Source of the DNA: Pseudomonadota bacterium | GTDB lineage: Bacteria > Pseudomonadota > Gammaproteobacteria > Burkholderiales > Burkholderiaceae_D | Assembly: GCA_021821365.1 (NCBI GenBank) | Contig: JAKACN010000011.1 | Coordinates: 1 to 44,364 of the forward strand | Direction of reading: 5' to 3' | DNA length: 44,364 bases | Part shown: positions 1 through 8,527 of the stretch, in pieces | Layout of the letters: every line of letters begins with the position of its first letter | Position numbering within the stretch: the first letter of the stretch is position 1 | Notes under the pieces: model-generated | Databases searched by the model: none | What the model was told of the DNA's origin: nothing | Seen by the model: only the letters and a program-made list of their open reading frames with translations | Position numbers and translations under genes: made by a program

Positions 1-54
1 ATACCGCCTCATTGAATTTGCCGGGGATGAATGTATAAGGCTAAAAGCTTCTGT

Positions 55-146
55 GTCCACAAAAAACACTCGGCGTGCCCCACGAAAGGCACGAAAAAGC
101 CCCGGAAAACACATTGGTTTTCGTGCGTTTCGTGTCTTTCGTGGAC
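55..146. repeat. Imperfect palindromic intergenic element, copy 1
   Basis: The element begins with GTCCAC (55-60) and ends with GTGGAC (141-146). Between them are short CACGAAA and TTTCGTG modules that can pair as an interrupted long hairpin. Copies with the same terminal hexamers lie at 4272-4343 and, in degraded form, at 14555-14717. It sits just downstream of the stop codon of the acyl-CoA dehydrogenase at 161-1312, outside any credible gene. The small ORF across it (31-246) looks like a chance reading of the repeat. Nothing else is seen in bases 1-54. Confidence 0.6.
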
Positions 147-160
147 AATAAAAGTGCACT

Positions 161-1312
161 TCAATAAGCGCTCAACCGCGCCCGGCGATCTGCGTGGTAA
201 TTCGTATCGCCGAGCAGTTCCTGCGCGACGCGCTGGCGTTTCATGAAGAAGCCGATTTCGAATTCGTCGGTCATGCCGATGCCGCCGTGCATCTGCACGC
301 CCTCTTGCACCGCAAGCGCGGCGGTTGCGCCGGCGCGCGCCTTGGCGGCGGATGCCATCGCTGATGCATTGTCGTTGCCTTTTCCGTTACCCTCATCCAG
401 CATCTGCTGGCTGCGCAAGATCAGTGCGCGGGTGATCTCGATTTCCGTGTAGAGATGCGCCGCGCGATGCTGCAATGCCTGGAATTCGCCGATGATCTTG
501 CCGAACTGCTTGCGCTCTTTCAGGTAATCAAGCGTCCGCGCGAACGCTTCATCCGCGATGCCGAGCAGTTCCGATGCCAGTGCGACGCGGCCGGCATCGA
601 GCGCCGCTTCGAGGATTGACCAGCCCTCGCCCTGCGCACCGATCAGCGCTGCGGCATCCAGGTCCACATCGGCAAAGAAAATGCGCGCCGCATTGTGCGC
701 GTCGACCATGGCCGTGCGCTCCACTGCCACGCCACGCGCGTTGCGGTCGATCAGGAACAGGCTGATGCCGTCCGAATCCCTCTCCTTGCCGGAAGTGCGC
801 GCAACAACGATCAGCGTGTCGGCAACATGGCCGTCGACCACGAAGGTCTTCGCGCCGTTGAGCCGAAAACCATTTCCATTCGGCGTTGCACGCAGGGCCT
901 GCTGTTCGGGGCGATGCTTGCTGCTCTCATCGAGCGCCAGCGTCATGACGATCTTGCCGGCGGCAATCGCCGGCAGGTATTTCTGCTTCTGTTCGTCCCT
1001 GCCATGGCGCGCAAGCAGGGACGCCGAGAGCACTGCCGTCGAAAAGAAAGGCACCGCGCCGAGATTGCGGCCGATCGCCTCCATGACGACACCAGCCTCG
1101 ACATGCCCCAGGCCGAGGCCGCCGTAGCTCTCCGGAATGAGTACGCCGGTGAATCCCATGTCGGCAAAGCCTTGCCAGAGTTCGCGTGAGAAACCCGCTT
1201 CGTCGCCGCTGTCGCGCAGCTTGCGCAACTGCGAAACCGGCGCATTCTCGCGAAGGAAAACCATCGCGCTGTCGCGCAGCATTTCCTGTTCCTGGTTCAA
1301 TAAGATAGCCAT
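161..1312 (-). CDS. Acyl-CoA dehydrogenase, PimD-like small subunit type
   Basis: This 383-residue protein is a flavoprotein of the acyl-CoA dehydrogenase family, which introduces a trans-2,3 double bond into an acyl-CoA and passes electrons to ETF. The N-terminal helical domain carries IPESYGGLGLG at about residues 58-68. The C-terminal domain has the KERKQFGK segment and QMHGGIGMTDEFEIGFF, which is typical of the smaller member of paired dehydrogenases such as PimC/PimD. It starts 28 bases after the stop of the larger partner at 1341-2525, so the two probably form one transcript and perhaps a heteromeric enzyme. The canonical catalytic glutamate context of MCAD-type enzymes is not obvious in it, so the partner may supply most of the activity. 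The start is ATG at 1312 with only a weak ribosome-binding site, consistent with translational coupling. The substrate cannot be read from the sequence. Confidence 0.88.
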   Translation of the reverse strand: MAILLNQEQEMLRDSAMVFLRENAPVSQLRKLRDSGDEAGFSRELWQGFADMGFTGVLIPESYGGLGLGHVEAGVVMEAIGRNLGAVPFFSTAVLSASLLARHGRDEQKQKYLPAIAAGKIVMTLALDESSKHRPEQQALRATPNGNGFRLNGAKTFVVDGHVADTLIVVARTSGKERDSDGISLFLIDRNARGVAVERTAMVDAHNAARIFFADVDLDAAALIGAQGEGWSILEAALDAGRVALASELLGIADEAFARTLDYLKERKQFGKIIGEFQALQHRAAHLYTEIEITRALILRSQQMLDEGNGKGNDNASAMASAAKARAGATAALAVQEGVQMHGGIGMTDEFEIGFFMKRQRVAQELLGDTNYHADRRARLSAY

Positions 1313-1340
1313 GTCAGATCCGTATCGGTGAGTGTCAGCC

Positions 1341-2525
1341 TCAAGCGTCCGGCAGGCCGAGGATGCGTTTCGCGATGATGTTCAGCTGCACCTCGCTGGT
1401 GCCGCCTTCGATGGAATTGGCTTTGGTCCGCAACCAGGCGCGCGCTTGTTCGCCGTCGCGACTGCGTTCGCCGTCCCATTCCAAGGCATCGGCGCCGCCA
1501 GCGGCCATCAGCAGTTCATGCCTGCGCTTGTTCAACTCGGCGCCGTAATACTTGAGGACCGAGGAAAACGCCGGATCACCGCGCCCTTGCCGCGCGAGAT
1601 CGCTGGTGCGTTCCAGCGTCAGGCGAAATGCGGCCTCGTCGATCTCGAACATCGCGACCTGGCTGCGCAGCATTGGTTCGTCGAGCCTGCCATTCGCATC
1701 AAGACCAATGGCCGCGCTGGCGAATGCGCCCAGCGGGCGGCTCACTGCACGATCGCCGACGGCGCCGATCATTTCGCGTTCGTGCGTCAGCAGGTATTTG
1801 GCGATCTCCCAACCGCCGTTCGGCTGGCCGACCAGATTTTCCTTCGGCACCTTCACGTTGTCGAAAAAGGTCTCGCAGAACGGCGACTTGCCGGAAATGA
1901 GCGTAATCGGGCGCGCCGAGACACCGGGCGACTCCATGTCGAACAGCAGGAAGCTGATGCCGGTGTGCTTCTTCGCACTGAAGTCGGTGCGCACGAGGCA
2001 GAAGATCCAGTCCGCCTTGTCGGCGTAGGATGTCCAGGTCTTTTGCCCATTGACGATGAAATGCTCGCCCTGCTCCTCCGCGCGGGTTTGCAGCGATGCC
2101 AGATCGGAACCGGCATTCGGCTCGGAATAGCCCTGGCACCAGCGGATTTCGCCGCGCGCAATTTCAGGCAGAAACCTGCGCTTCTGCTCCTCGGAGCCAT
2201 ACTTGAGCAAGGCTGGCCCAAGCATCCAGATGCCGAAGCTCTGCAAGGGCGCCCGGCAACCAAGGTCCTGCATCTCCTGGCGCAGGACCTTGCCCCGCTC
2301 CTTCGACAAGCCGCCACCGCCATATTCGCGTGGCCACTCCGGGACAGTCCAGCCGCGGTCCGCCATGCGCTGCATCCAGCTGCGCTGCGCTTCCGACCGG
2401 AACACGAACCTTCGCCCGCCCCAGCAAATGTCGTCCTCGCCCTGCACGGGCTGGCGCATCTCGCTCGGGCAATTCTCTTCGAGCCAGGCACGCACTTCCT
2501 TGCGAAACGCGTTCAGGTCTTCCAT
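1341..2525 (-). CDS. Acyl-CoA dehydrogenase, PimC-like large subunit type
   Basis: This 394-residue FAD-dependent acyl-CoA dehydrogenase starts at ATG 2525, preceded by a good AGGAGA ribosome-binding site. It shows the family signature YSEPNAGSDLASLQT in the middle domain and, near the C-terminus, NSIEGGTSEVQLN followed by AKRILGLPD, where the adenine and flavin contacts lie. The pattern matches the large subunit of PimC/PimD-type enzymes acting on dicarboxylyl or other unusual acyl-CoAs. It is the first gene of a two-gene unit with the dehydrogenase at 161-1312. A TetR-type regulator lies immediately upstream in the same direction, and a promoter-like sequence with an inverted repeat lies about 120 bases ahead of the start. 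No CoA ligase, hydratase or thiolase accompanies the pair in this window, so the pathway is open. Confidence 0.9.
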   Translation of the reverse strand: MEDLNAFRKEVRAWLEENCPSEMRQPVQGEDDICWGGRRFVFRSEAQRSWMQRMADRGWTVPEWPREYGGGGLSKERGKVLRQEMQDLGCRAPLQSFGIWMLGPALLKYGSEEQKRRFLPEIARGEIRWCQGYSEPNAGSDLASLQTRAEEQGEHFIVNGQKTWTSYADKADWIFCLVRTDFSAKKHTGISFLLFDMESPGVSARPITLISGKSPFCETFFDNVKVPKENLVGQPNGGWEIAKYLLTHEREMIGAVGDRAVSRPLGAFASAAIGLDANGRLDEPMLRSQVAMFEIDEAAFRLTLERTSDLARQGRGDPAFSSVLKYYGAELNKRRHELLMAAGGADALEWDGERSRDGEQARAWLRTKANSIEGGTSEVQLNIIAKRILGLPDA

Positions 2526-2641
2526 GGTTTTCTCCTGGTCAGGGACTTAGCCGCTCCTTTCGACATGCGCTTTCGCGCCAGCAGCCGAAAAACAAGCCGA
2601 TCTTTCGAAAACGAGTTGAAATCGTAGTGAAGCAACGCATT

Positions 2642-2695
2642 TTTATAGCGTGGAGATCGCGCAGATGTCAATACCGTTTTTACGAAAACTTGACA
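2642..2695 (-). promoter_or_regulatory. Candidate sigma-70 promoter overlapping an inverted repeat, upstream of the acyl-CoA dehydrogenase pair
   Basis: On the minus strand TTGACA (2671-2666) is followed after 18 bases by TATAAA (2647-2642), or after 17 bases by CTATAA. A second TTGACA, on the plus strand at 2690-2695, makes an inverted TGTCAA...TTGACA pair, with GTTTT and AAAAC inside it. The two half-site pairs do not share exactly the same centre, so the palindrome is imperfect. The site lies between the regulator gene and its likely target operon, which makes it a candidate TetR operator. This is by-eye inference. Confidence 0.45.
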
Positions 2696-2792
2696 CGAAC
2701 CAGATCGGCAAGCGACGCGCGAACTGACGCGCAACCGGCGCGAGACCCGCAGGAGAAATGCGAGACGTTGCGGCAGAAGAAAAAAGACGGAA

Positions 2793-4025
2793 TCAGTCCG
2801 CGAGGATTCCCAGGAACAGTGGACGCACAAAGAGCTCGACCGCGTTGTCTGCCGTGATGTCGGGCACCCAGCGGTCGAGAACGACGGACGCATTGATCAT
2901 GCCGCTGACCTGGTAGGCGGCAATCGTCTGGTCAAGGGGACGGATCGAACCGTCCTTCATGCCGTCGACGAGGAAACTGACGAAGCGCTGGCCGAGCTGG
3001 TTGATGGTCTTGAGCTTGTCCTCGCGGATGTCGTCCGGCAACTCGTTCCAGGCGGACATGCGCAGCAGCGGACCATGCTCCGAAAACTGGAATCGGACCA
3101 GCGCGCGCGACACGGCGCACAGCTTGTCCCAACCGTTGCCGGACGCCTTGAGCGCGATCATCTGCATGTGCCTTGTCACCGTGAAGGTGCGTTCAAAGCA
3201 GGCGGAAATCAGCTCTTCCTTGTTCGGATTATGGTGATAGAACGAGCCCTTGGTGACGTTCAGGCGAGCGGAAATGCGATCGACCGACGCTCCCCGGTAG
3301 CCGGCTTCGTTGATCAAACTCGTCGCTGCGCGGAGAAAGGCATCCTGTGTCGTGTCGGCGCCATCCGGTGCATGCGCCAGTTCCTCGTCCAGCGCCGTGG
3401 AACTCCAGCGCGAACCTGGCGCCGCCAGGCCGCCAATCAGCACGTCGCTCATGCGTTCGGCGATGAGTTCATGATCTGCCGGATCGTAGCGCGAACTCCA
3501 TCGCATGGCGCCGATCGTCAGCGTCAGCAGCAGGTGGCTGCGCGCGTTCAGCGCAATGCGGTTGGCGCGCCGCGCCGCATCGCTCGCCAGGAGTTTGCGT
3601 ACGCGACGAAACATGTCAGTATAAGCAGCGTACACCGCCTCGGCATGCGGGCTGGCCAGCATTTGCACGTCCCGGAAGGTCATCATTTCCGGCGCTTCTC
3701 CGGCCTGTATCCTTGCCAGCCTGGCAACGAACAGCCCGATGAACTGGCGGATGCGCTCCTCCGGCGAAGGCGCCGCGGCGGCCGACGAGATGATGTCGTT
3801 GATCACCTCGACCGAACGCAGCATGCAGGCCACCACCAGGTCTTCCTTCTTCTTGTAGTAGTAGGTGATGCTGTTCGTGCTCAGGCCCACACGCCCCGCG
3901 ACGTCCGACAGCGTCGCGCCTTTCATGCCATGCTGGTTGAACAGCTGGGCGGCGGCATGCAGGATGGCATCGCGCTTCCTCGCATAACGCTGTGTCATTC
4001 GGCCTGCCTGCGGTGCTTTGTCCAT
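2793..4025 (-). CDS. Tandem TetR/AcrR-family regulator with two DNA-binding domains
   Basis: This 410-residue protein is about twice the usual TetR length. The first helix-turn-helix domain lies at about residues 13-62 (DVAGRVGLSTNSITYYYKKKE) and the second at about 225-275 (DRISARLNVTKGSFYHHNPNK). Each is followed by a helical stretch of ligand-domain size, so this looks like a genuine head-to-tail fusion of two TetR modules in one frame. TetR proteins usually repress as dimers and release DNA on binding a small ligand, often an acyl-CoA or a drug. A monomer of this protein could mimic a dimer. It lies upstream of the acyl-CoA dehydrogenase pair on the same strand and probably controls it. 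The start at 4025 has no clear ribosome-binding site, and ATG 3998 is a possible alternative. Confidence 0.87.
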   Translation of the reverse strand: MDKAPQAGRMTQRYARKRDAILHAAAQLFNQHGMKGATLSDVAGRVGLSTNSITYYYKKKEDLVVACMLRSVEVINDIISSAAAAPSPEERIRQFIGLFVARLARIQAGEAPEMMTFRDVQMLASPHAEAVYAAYTDMFRRVRKLLASDAARRANRIALNARSHLLLTLTIGAMRWSSRYDPADHELIAERMSDVLIGGLAAPGSRWSSTALDEELAHAPDGADTTQDAFLRAATSLINEAGYRGASVDRISARLNVTKGSFYHHNPNKEELISACFERTFTVTRHMQMIALKASGNGWDKLCAVSRALVRFQFSEHGPLLRMSAWNELPDDIREDKLKTINQLGQRFVSFLVDGMKDGSIRPLDQTIAAYQVSGMINASVVLDRWVPDITADNAVELFVRPLFLGILAD

Positions 4026-4271
4026 GGATGAAATGCATTGAGCGTTGAAATGGTCGGCGGATTATACCGTTGCCGAACGACGGCACCGCCGGTTTCCGGT
4101 TCCGGCCAGCCTGCGCAGGGAGTTTCGCGCGCAGCGACATACCCATCTCTTCAAAAAAAACAACTGGGTGCAAGTCCGAGTTTCGGGCTCCACGAAATTC
4201 CAGGGGTTCGCGCAGATGAATTTTCGAAAGCGCTTCCCCGCCCCCCCTGTTACACCCAGAGCGATATGGGT
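4026..4271. other. Intergenic region between divergent TetR and MFS genes
   Basis: The gap between the regulator start (4025) and the MFS start (4501) is 475 bases. It contains the palindromic element at 4272-4343. An open frame runs from 4045 into the MFS gene, but its predicted residues before 4501 have no transporter character and cross the repeat, so I treat it as non-coding. No clear promoter could be singled out. Confidence 0.5.
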
Positions 4272-4343
4272 GTCCACGGAAAACACAAAACACGCAGAAA
4301 TAAATCTGCGAAGCCTTCCGAGCCTTTCGTGTTTTCCGTGGAC
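4272..4343. repeat. Palindromic intergenic element, copy 2 (best preserved)
   Basis: The left arm begins GTCCACGGAAAACACAAAA and the right arm is its near-perfect reverse complement ending GTGGAC (18 of 19 positions match). The centre holds a smaller perfect hairpin, CGCAGA-AATAAA-TCTGCG. The total span is 72 bases. Terminal hexamers and module words are shared with the copies at 55-146 and 14555-14717. It lies in the divergent spacer upstream of the MFS gene. Confidence 0.7.
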
Positions 4344-4500
4344 ATCATTATTCGACCGCGAATCAAATCTTCCGCCCCTTTTTCATCTCCCCGATACAGC
4401 GAGGTCATTATCGCTTTACGTGGTGAGTCCTATGTTAATATCGCATAGCCACTCAGCATACCGCTTTCACGAAAATTTCACAGAGGTTGAAGTAGCAGGC

Positions 4501-5817
4501 ATGAGCGCCAACGCATCATCTATCACCGGGCAGCCGGGCCTGCCGCCGGACGAAGCGGCGTTTCATGCACAGGTGCGCCGCGACCTGCCGCGCAATTTCG
4601 CGGCCAATCTCGTGCATGGCATGCTGGGCGTGACCGGTTTCCGTCTGGTGACCGCGCCCACCTTCGTGCCGGCCTATATCTATCTTCTGTCCGGCTCGAA
4701 AATCGCCGTCGGGCTTGCGCTCGGCGCGCAATATCTCGGCATGGCGCTGTCCTCGATCTGGGGTGCGACGCTGATCGAACACCGGCGCCGGGTGATGCGC
4801 GTCGTCTACAACGTGGGATGGCTGATGCGCGCACAAGTGCTCGGCCTTGCCCTGTCGGCCTACCTGCTGTCCGGCCGTATGGCCCTCGTGGCCGCCTGCC
4901 TGTTCCTTGCCCTGTTCGGATTCTTCAACGGCATGCAGAGCGTAACCTTCAGCTTCCTCATGTCCAAGGTCATTCCGGTGGAGCGGCGTGGGCAGTTGAC
5001 CGGCATGCGCAATTTCCTCGGCGGACTCATCGCCTCGGGCGTTGCCTATCTGGGCGGCCGTTACCTTGTGGAGGGAAACGTCCTCGGCAATGGCTATGCC
5101 ACAACCTTCCTGGCAGCCTTTGTGCTGACCAGCATCGGCATCTCGGCGCTGACCTTCGTGCGTGAGCCGGATACTCTGGCGGTCAATGCGCAATCCGACT
5201 TGTGGGAGCGCATGATGCAGGTACCGGCGATCCTGCGTGCCGATGTGCACTACACCCGTTTCTTCATTGCCCGCACGCTGGCGGCGCTTGGGGCGACGGC
5301 ACTACCCTTTTATGCCATCTATGCCGGAAGATCCGTCAACCTCTCCGGCGCCATGCTCGGCTACCTCTCACTCGCTTTCCTGCTGTCGCAGACCGTGAGC
5401 AATCTGGCTTGGGGTGCGATGGCTGACCGGCATGGCTATCGACGGGTCTTCCTGGTGAGCATGGTGCTGTGGACGGCCTCGACGATCGGGCTGATGCTCT
5501 CGCACGATCTGATAGGAATCCTGCTCGCATTCTGCGGGCTTGGCGCGGGTTTCGGCGGCTATTTCGTGGCGTCGCAAAACTTCGTGCTGGAATTCGGTGC
5601 GCTGCATGAGCGGCCGATGCTGATTGCCGTATCCGATACGGCCTCGCACCTGATGATGGCGACCGGCCCGCTGCTGGGCGGGATGATCGCGCAAGGCTTC
5701 GATTTCATCTATGTGTTTTGGCTTGCCGTCGCCGTCAAGGGATTGTCGATCCTGGCGATTCTGCGCGTGGAGGAGCCGCGCTACCGCCTGCAGCGCGTCC
5801 ATACCGAGGACGACTGA
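4501..5817 (+). CDS. Major facilitator superfamily transporter
   Basis: This 438-residue protein is almost entirely hydrophobic, with about twelve predicted membrane segments split by a cytoplasmic loop near residues 215-235, as expected for an MFS permease. A loop between segments 2 and 3 carries the basic stretch EHRRRVMR, and the second half has WGAMADRHGYRRVF, a clear version of the MFS loop motif GxxxDRxGRR. The start at ATG 4501 is chosen because the hydrophilic N-terminus (SANASSITGQPG) begins there after an AGAGG-like ribosome-binding site. The open frame continues upstream but lacks transporter character. It stands alone, facing away from the TetR regulator. The substrate is unknown, and an efflux role under TetR control is possible but not shown. 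Confidence 0.85.
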   Translation: MSANASSITGQPGLPPDEAAFHAQVRRDLPRNFAANLVHGMLGVTGFRLVTAPTFVPAYIYLLSGSKIAVGLALGAQYLGMALSSIWGATLIEHRRRVMRVVYNVGWLMRAQVLGLALSAYLLSGRMALVAACLFLALFGFFNGMQSVTFSFLMSKVIPVERRGQLTGMRNFLGGLIASGVAYLGGRYLVEGNVLGNGYATTFLAAFVLTSIGISALTFVREPDTLAVNAQSDLWERMMQVPAILRADVHYTRFFIARTLAALGATALPFYAIYAGRSVNLSGAMLGYLSLAFLLSQTVSNLAWGAMADRHGYRRVFLVSMVLWTASTIGLMLSHDLIGILLAFCGLGAGFGGYFVASQNFVLEFGALHERPMLIAVSDTASHLMMATGPLLGGMIAQGFDFIYVFWLAVAVKGLSILAILRVEEPRYRLQRVHTEDD

Positions 5818-5845
5818 GGCGCGCGGCGCGTGTCGGGAAAGATTT

Positions 5846-6592
5846 TTACCAGGACTGGGCTGGCGCGCGGTCGGCGAATGATTTTCTCAGCTCGCCGGCG
5901 GCGGCTTGCGCCGTCTGCATGACATCCTCGTAGTAACCCGAACCCGGCGTGGACGTTCTCGGCAAGGCAGCCTGCACCGCAGCGATGCGTTGCGCCTGCT
6001 CCTTCTTGCCAAGCCCAGTATCGGCCGCAATGCGCGCAATCTCGATGGAGGCACGCGCCTCGGCTTCCTTCGCGCCGAACAGCGCATCGGCATCCCTGCC
6101 GAAGAACTCGCGCCGAACGCTGCTGATCCGCCTGAACATGTCGGCAGCATCGATGACATCCTCGCCACGCCGCTCGGCAAGCAAGGCCGCCTCGGTGTCG
6201 CGATACGCGAGGTAGGTCCGCAACAGCTGCCCCGCCCGATCCGCGGCATGCGCCGACAGGCCCGTCTGCACGGCCTGTTCGACGCGGCTCAGCTCATCGT
6301 CGCGGTAGTCCGGGGGAAGCGCCCGCAGCACGACGTCCAGCTTGTCGGTCGTACGCGCATCGATCTCGACGTCGCCGTTCCCTGTTTCGCGGAAGATGGC
6401 GCGGTTGTACTGTGAGGTAATCAGGTTTTCCTGCGGCGCGGCGGGTGCCACCGACGCGCGCGCCAGGCGCTCCAGGCGGGCCATTGCCTGGTCCGGCGCG
6501 TCATATTGCAGTTGAAGGGGATAAAAGTAGACGACACCGGCCATCCAGGCCAGGGGCAGTGCGATAACGATGGATCTGGAAGTGACTCTCAT
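5846..6592 (-). CDS. Orphan lipase chaperone-like protein (LifO family)
   Basis: The predicted product is 248 residues from ATG 6592. An N-terminal membrane anchor (SIVIALPLAWMAGVVYF) is followed by a helical domain. Residues such as RTYLAYRDTEAAL, RREFFGRDADALFGAKEAEAR and the TGLGKKEQAQRIAAVQAALP-like segment match the periplasmic lipase-specific foldases (Lif/LimK), which hold secreted lipases during folding. Family members are usually about 330-350 residues. This one is short, and the conserved RxxFDY motif of the first mini-domain is not recognisable (the equivalent stretch reads LRALPPDYRDDELS). No lipase gene is adjacent. The start overlaps the stop of a 29-codon ORF by ATGA, the arrangement expected between a lipase gene and its foldase. 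It may be a relic, or a foldase for a lipase encoded elsewhere. Confidence 0.7.
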   Translation of the reverse strand: MRVTSRSIVIALPLAWMAGVVYFYPLQLQYDAPDQAMARLERLARASVAPAAPQENLITSQYNRAIFRETGNGDVEIDARTTDKLDVVLRALPPDYRDDELSRVEQAVQTGLSAHAADRAGQLLRTYLAYRDTEAALLAERRGEDVIDAADMFRRISSVRREFFGRDADALFGAKEAEARASIEIARIAADTGLGKKEQAQRIAAVQAALPRTSTPGSGYYEDVMQTAQAAAGELRKSFADRAPAQSW

Positions 6593-6678
6593 GACTTCCT
6601 CACCGTCCGGCATGTTCCGAACCAGCATTGCCGCGGCGCGGCAAGCATTCCCAAACCAGTGACCCTATGCTTCAACAT
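6589..6678 (-). pseudogene. 29-codon ORF ahead of the lipase chaperone gene, possible lipase remnant
   Basis: On the minus strand GGGGAGAACC precedes ATG 6678, a strong ribosome-binding site. The reading frame begins MLKHRVTGLGMLAA, like the start of a signal peptide, and stops at TGA 6591-6589. That stop overlaps the chaperone start (ATGA). A lipase gene normally sits exactly here. The simplest reading is that the body of the lipase gene was deleted, leaving its first codons fused to its end. A translated leader ORF is the alternative. It is too short to prove homology. Confidence 0.35.
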
Positions 6679-6880
6679 GGTTCTCCCCCAGTAAGAACTT
6701 CGCTCATCGGACCCGCCAGCGGCATGGAGCGGCGGCAACATCGAGAGGTGAATCGTATCCAGGACGGACGGGGATGCTACGTGACGTGGAACACCATGCT
6801 TGTCTCCTTGTCGCTTTTTATTGACGTCTGCCGGTGCAGGATGGCTGTAGGATTAAAAGCATCGGTCAGCGTTACGCTTA
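6679..6880. other. Non-coding leader region upstream of the chaperone unit
   Basis: Together with the promoter candidate at 6881-6910 and the spacer to 7052, this makes a gap of about 370 bases. On the minus strand a six-codon ORF starting at 6797 follows a good AAGGAGA site and ends almost at once. A plus-strand frame at 6628-6960 has poor codon use and no recognisable protein. Nothing else is seen. Confidence 0.4.
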
Positions 6881-6910
6881 ATAATATATACATAAGGAAT
6901 GTTTTTGCAA
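6881..6910 (-). promoter_or_regulatory. Candidate sigma-70 promoter for the lipase chaperone unit
   Basis: On the minus strand TTGCAA (6910-6905) is followed after 18 bases by TATTAT (6886-6881), inside the most AT-rich patch of this spacer. It points toward the 29-codon ORF and chaperone gene, about 200 bases downstream. By-eye prediction only. Confidence 0.35.
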
Positions 6911-7052
6911 GCAGAGAGCGCAAGGACTGCGGTTCTGCGCAAACAGCTTGTAACTATTGATTAAAACTCTCCTGACCTCCGTCGCAAAGCACATCGCCCC
7001 GCGATCGGCATGACCGCCGAGCGATGTTATTTCCGATTCGCACTTGATCCAG

Positions 7053-8510
7053 TCACCGCACAGCGCTCGCCGTCAGCGCCGCCGCATCCGGCTTGAACTG
7101 GAGTGACTTGTACTCCAGGAATTCTTCCAGTCCATATGGACCCATTTCGCGGCCGCCGCCCGACTGCTTGTAGCCGCCAAAGGGCGCGCCGAGGTTGAAC
7201 GCGCCGCCGTTGATGTCGACCTGCCCGGTGCGCATGCGCCGCGCGAACTTCAATGCGTGTTCATCGCTGCCCGACCAGACCCCGCCGGCGAGGCCATACG
7301 CCGTGCCGTTGGCAATCTTCACTGCATCGTCTTCATCGCGATAAGTGATGATCGACAGCACCGGCCCGAAGATCTCCTCCTGTGCAATGGTGCTGTCGGG
7401 CTTCACGCGCCCGAAGATCGTCGGCTTCACGTAATAGCCCTTCGGCAATCCATCAGGCGCCTCGGGTCCGCCGCACAGCAGCTCCGCGCCCTCCTCGATG
7501 CCCTTGCGGATATAGTTGCGCACCCGCTCGCGTTGCGCCCCCGAGACCAGCGGCCCCAGCTTGGCGCTGCCGCCGAAGGGATCGCCGACGGTGAAGTTCT
7601 TCGCCGTCTCCATCGCCAGTTTCGCCACTTCTTCATAGCGCGATTCCGGTACCAGCATGCGCGTGTGCGCCGAGCAGGTCTGGCCGCTGTTGAGGAAGCA
7701 GGCATTGACCGTGCCCTTGACTGCCGCCGGCAGGTCGGCGTCATCGAGAATGACCGATGCGGATTTGCCGCCGAGTTCCAGCGCCACGCGCTTGACGCCG
7801 GCCGACGCCACTTCCGAGATGCGCTTGCCGGCACGGGTCGATCCGGTGAACGAAATCATATCCACCTCCGGATGGCGCACCAGCGCTTCACCGATCACCG
7901 GGCCGGTGCCGGTGACGAGATTGAACACGCCCGCCGGCAGTCCCACGGAATCGATCACATCAGCCAGCACGAACGCGTTCAGCGGCGCGACCTCCGATGG
8001 CTTGAGGACCACCGTGCAGCCGGCCGCCAGCGCGGCAGCGACCTTCGCGGCGATCTGGTGCAAGGGATAGTTCCACGGCGTGATGCACACCACGACGCCG
8101 ACCGGCTCGCGCACTACCAGCGAATTGCCGGTGACCTCCTGCCACTGGAAGGCATTCACCAGCTTTGCGTAGATACCGAAATTGGCGACGGGTGAGCCGA
8201 CCTGGATCATGGCCGACAGTTTCAGCGGCATGCCGACTTCACCCGCGATGATCTTCGCGAGTTCCTCGCTGCGCGCTTTCAATCCTTCCTGGATCTTGCG
8301 CAGGTAGTCGCCGCGCATCGCCGGCGTGGTCGTGCTCCAGCTGTCAAATGCCGCGCGCGCCGCGGCCACGGCGGCATTGGCATCCTTCTCGTCGCCGTCA
8401 GGTATGGTCGCCATCACTTCCTCGGTCGATGCGTTGATGACCTCGATCCTGGTTTTGCCGGAGGCGGGAACCCACTTGCCGTTGATGTAAAAGCTGTCTC
8501 TGCTTTGCAT
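7053..8510 (-). CDS. NAD(P)-dependent aldehyde dehydrogenase
   Basis: This 485-residue enzyme of the ALDH superfamily oxidises an aldehyde to a carboxylic acid. Visible motifs are PWNYPL at residues 145-150 (cofactor fold), FTGSTRAGK at 221-229, the general base Glu245 in LELGGKS, and the nucleophile Cys279 in NSGQTCS. A C-terminal [15 protein letters not shown] segment completes the fold. The open frame extends upstream to 8855, but that part lies inside the alcohol dehydrogenase gene. ATG 8510 gives the standard N-terminus. It starts 17 bases after the alcohol dehydrogenase stop, so the pair converts an alcohol through an aldehyde to an acid. The genes follow an ABC importer on the same strand. 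The substrate is unknown, and an aryl or alkyl alcohol is plausible. Confidence 0.93.
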   Translation of the reverse strand: MQSRDSFYINGKWVPASGKTRIEVINASTEEVMATIPDGDEKDANAAVAAARAAFDSWSTTTPAMRGDYLRKIQEGLKARSEELAKIIAGEVGMPLKLSAMIQVGSPVANFGIYAKLVNAFQWQEVTGNSLVVREPVGVVVCITPWNYPLHQIAAKVAAALAAGCTVVLKPSEVAPLNAFVLADVIDSVGLPAGVFNLVTGTGPVIGEALVRHPEVDMISFTGSTRAGKRISEVASAGVKRVALELGGKSASVILDDADLPAAVKGTVNACFLNSGQTCSAHTRMLVPESRYEEVAKLAMETAKNFTVGDPFGGSAKLGPLVSGAQRERVRNYIRKGIEEGAELLCGGPEAPDGLPKGYYVKPTIFGRVKPDSTIAQEEIFGPVLSIITYRDEDDAVKIANGTAYGLAGGVWSGSDEHALKFARRMRTGQVDINGGAFNLGAPFGGYKQSGGGREMGPYGLEEFLEYKSLQFKPDAAALTASAVR

Positions 8511-8527
8511 GTCGTTTCCTTGATGAT

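Noticed and set aside
1332-2627. Long plus-strand ORF opposite the acyl-CoA dehydrogenase gene; similar long antisense frames occur across the window
   Set aside because: They are shadows of GC-rich genes on the other strand. The minus-strand frames carry the conserved motifs.
4045-4500. N-terminal extension of the MFS transporter frame (150 extra residues)
   Set aside because: It crosses the palindromic element, has no transporter-like character and no ribosome-binding site, whereas ATG 4501 gives a normal N-terminus.
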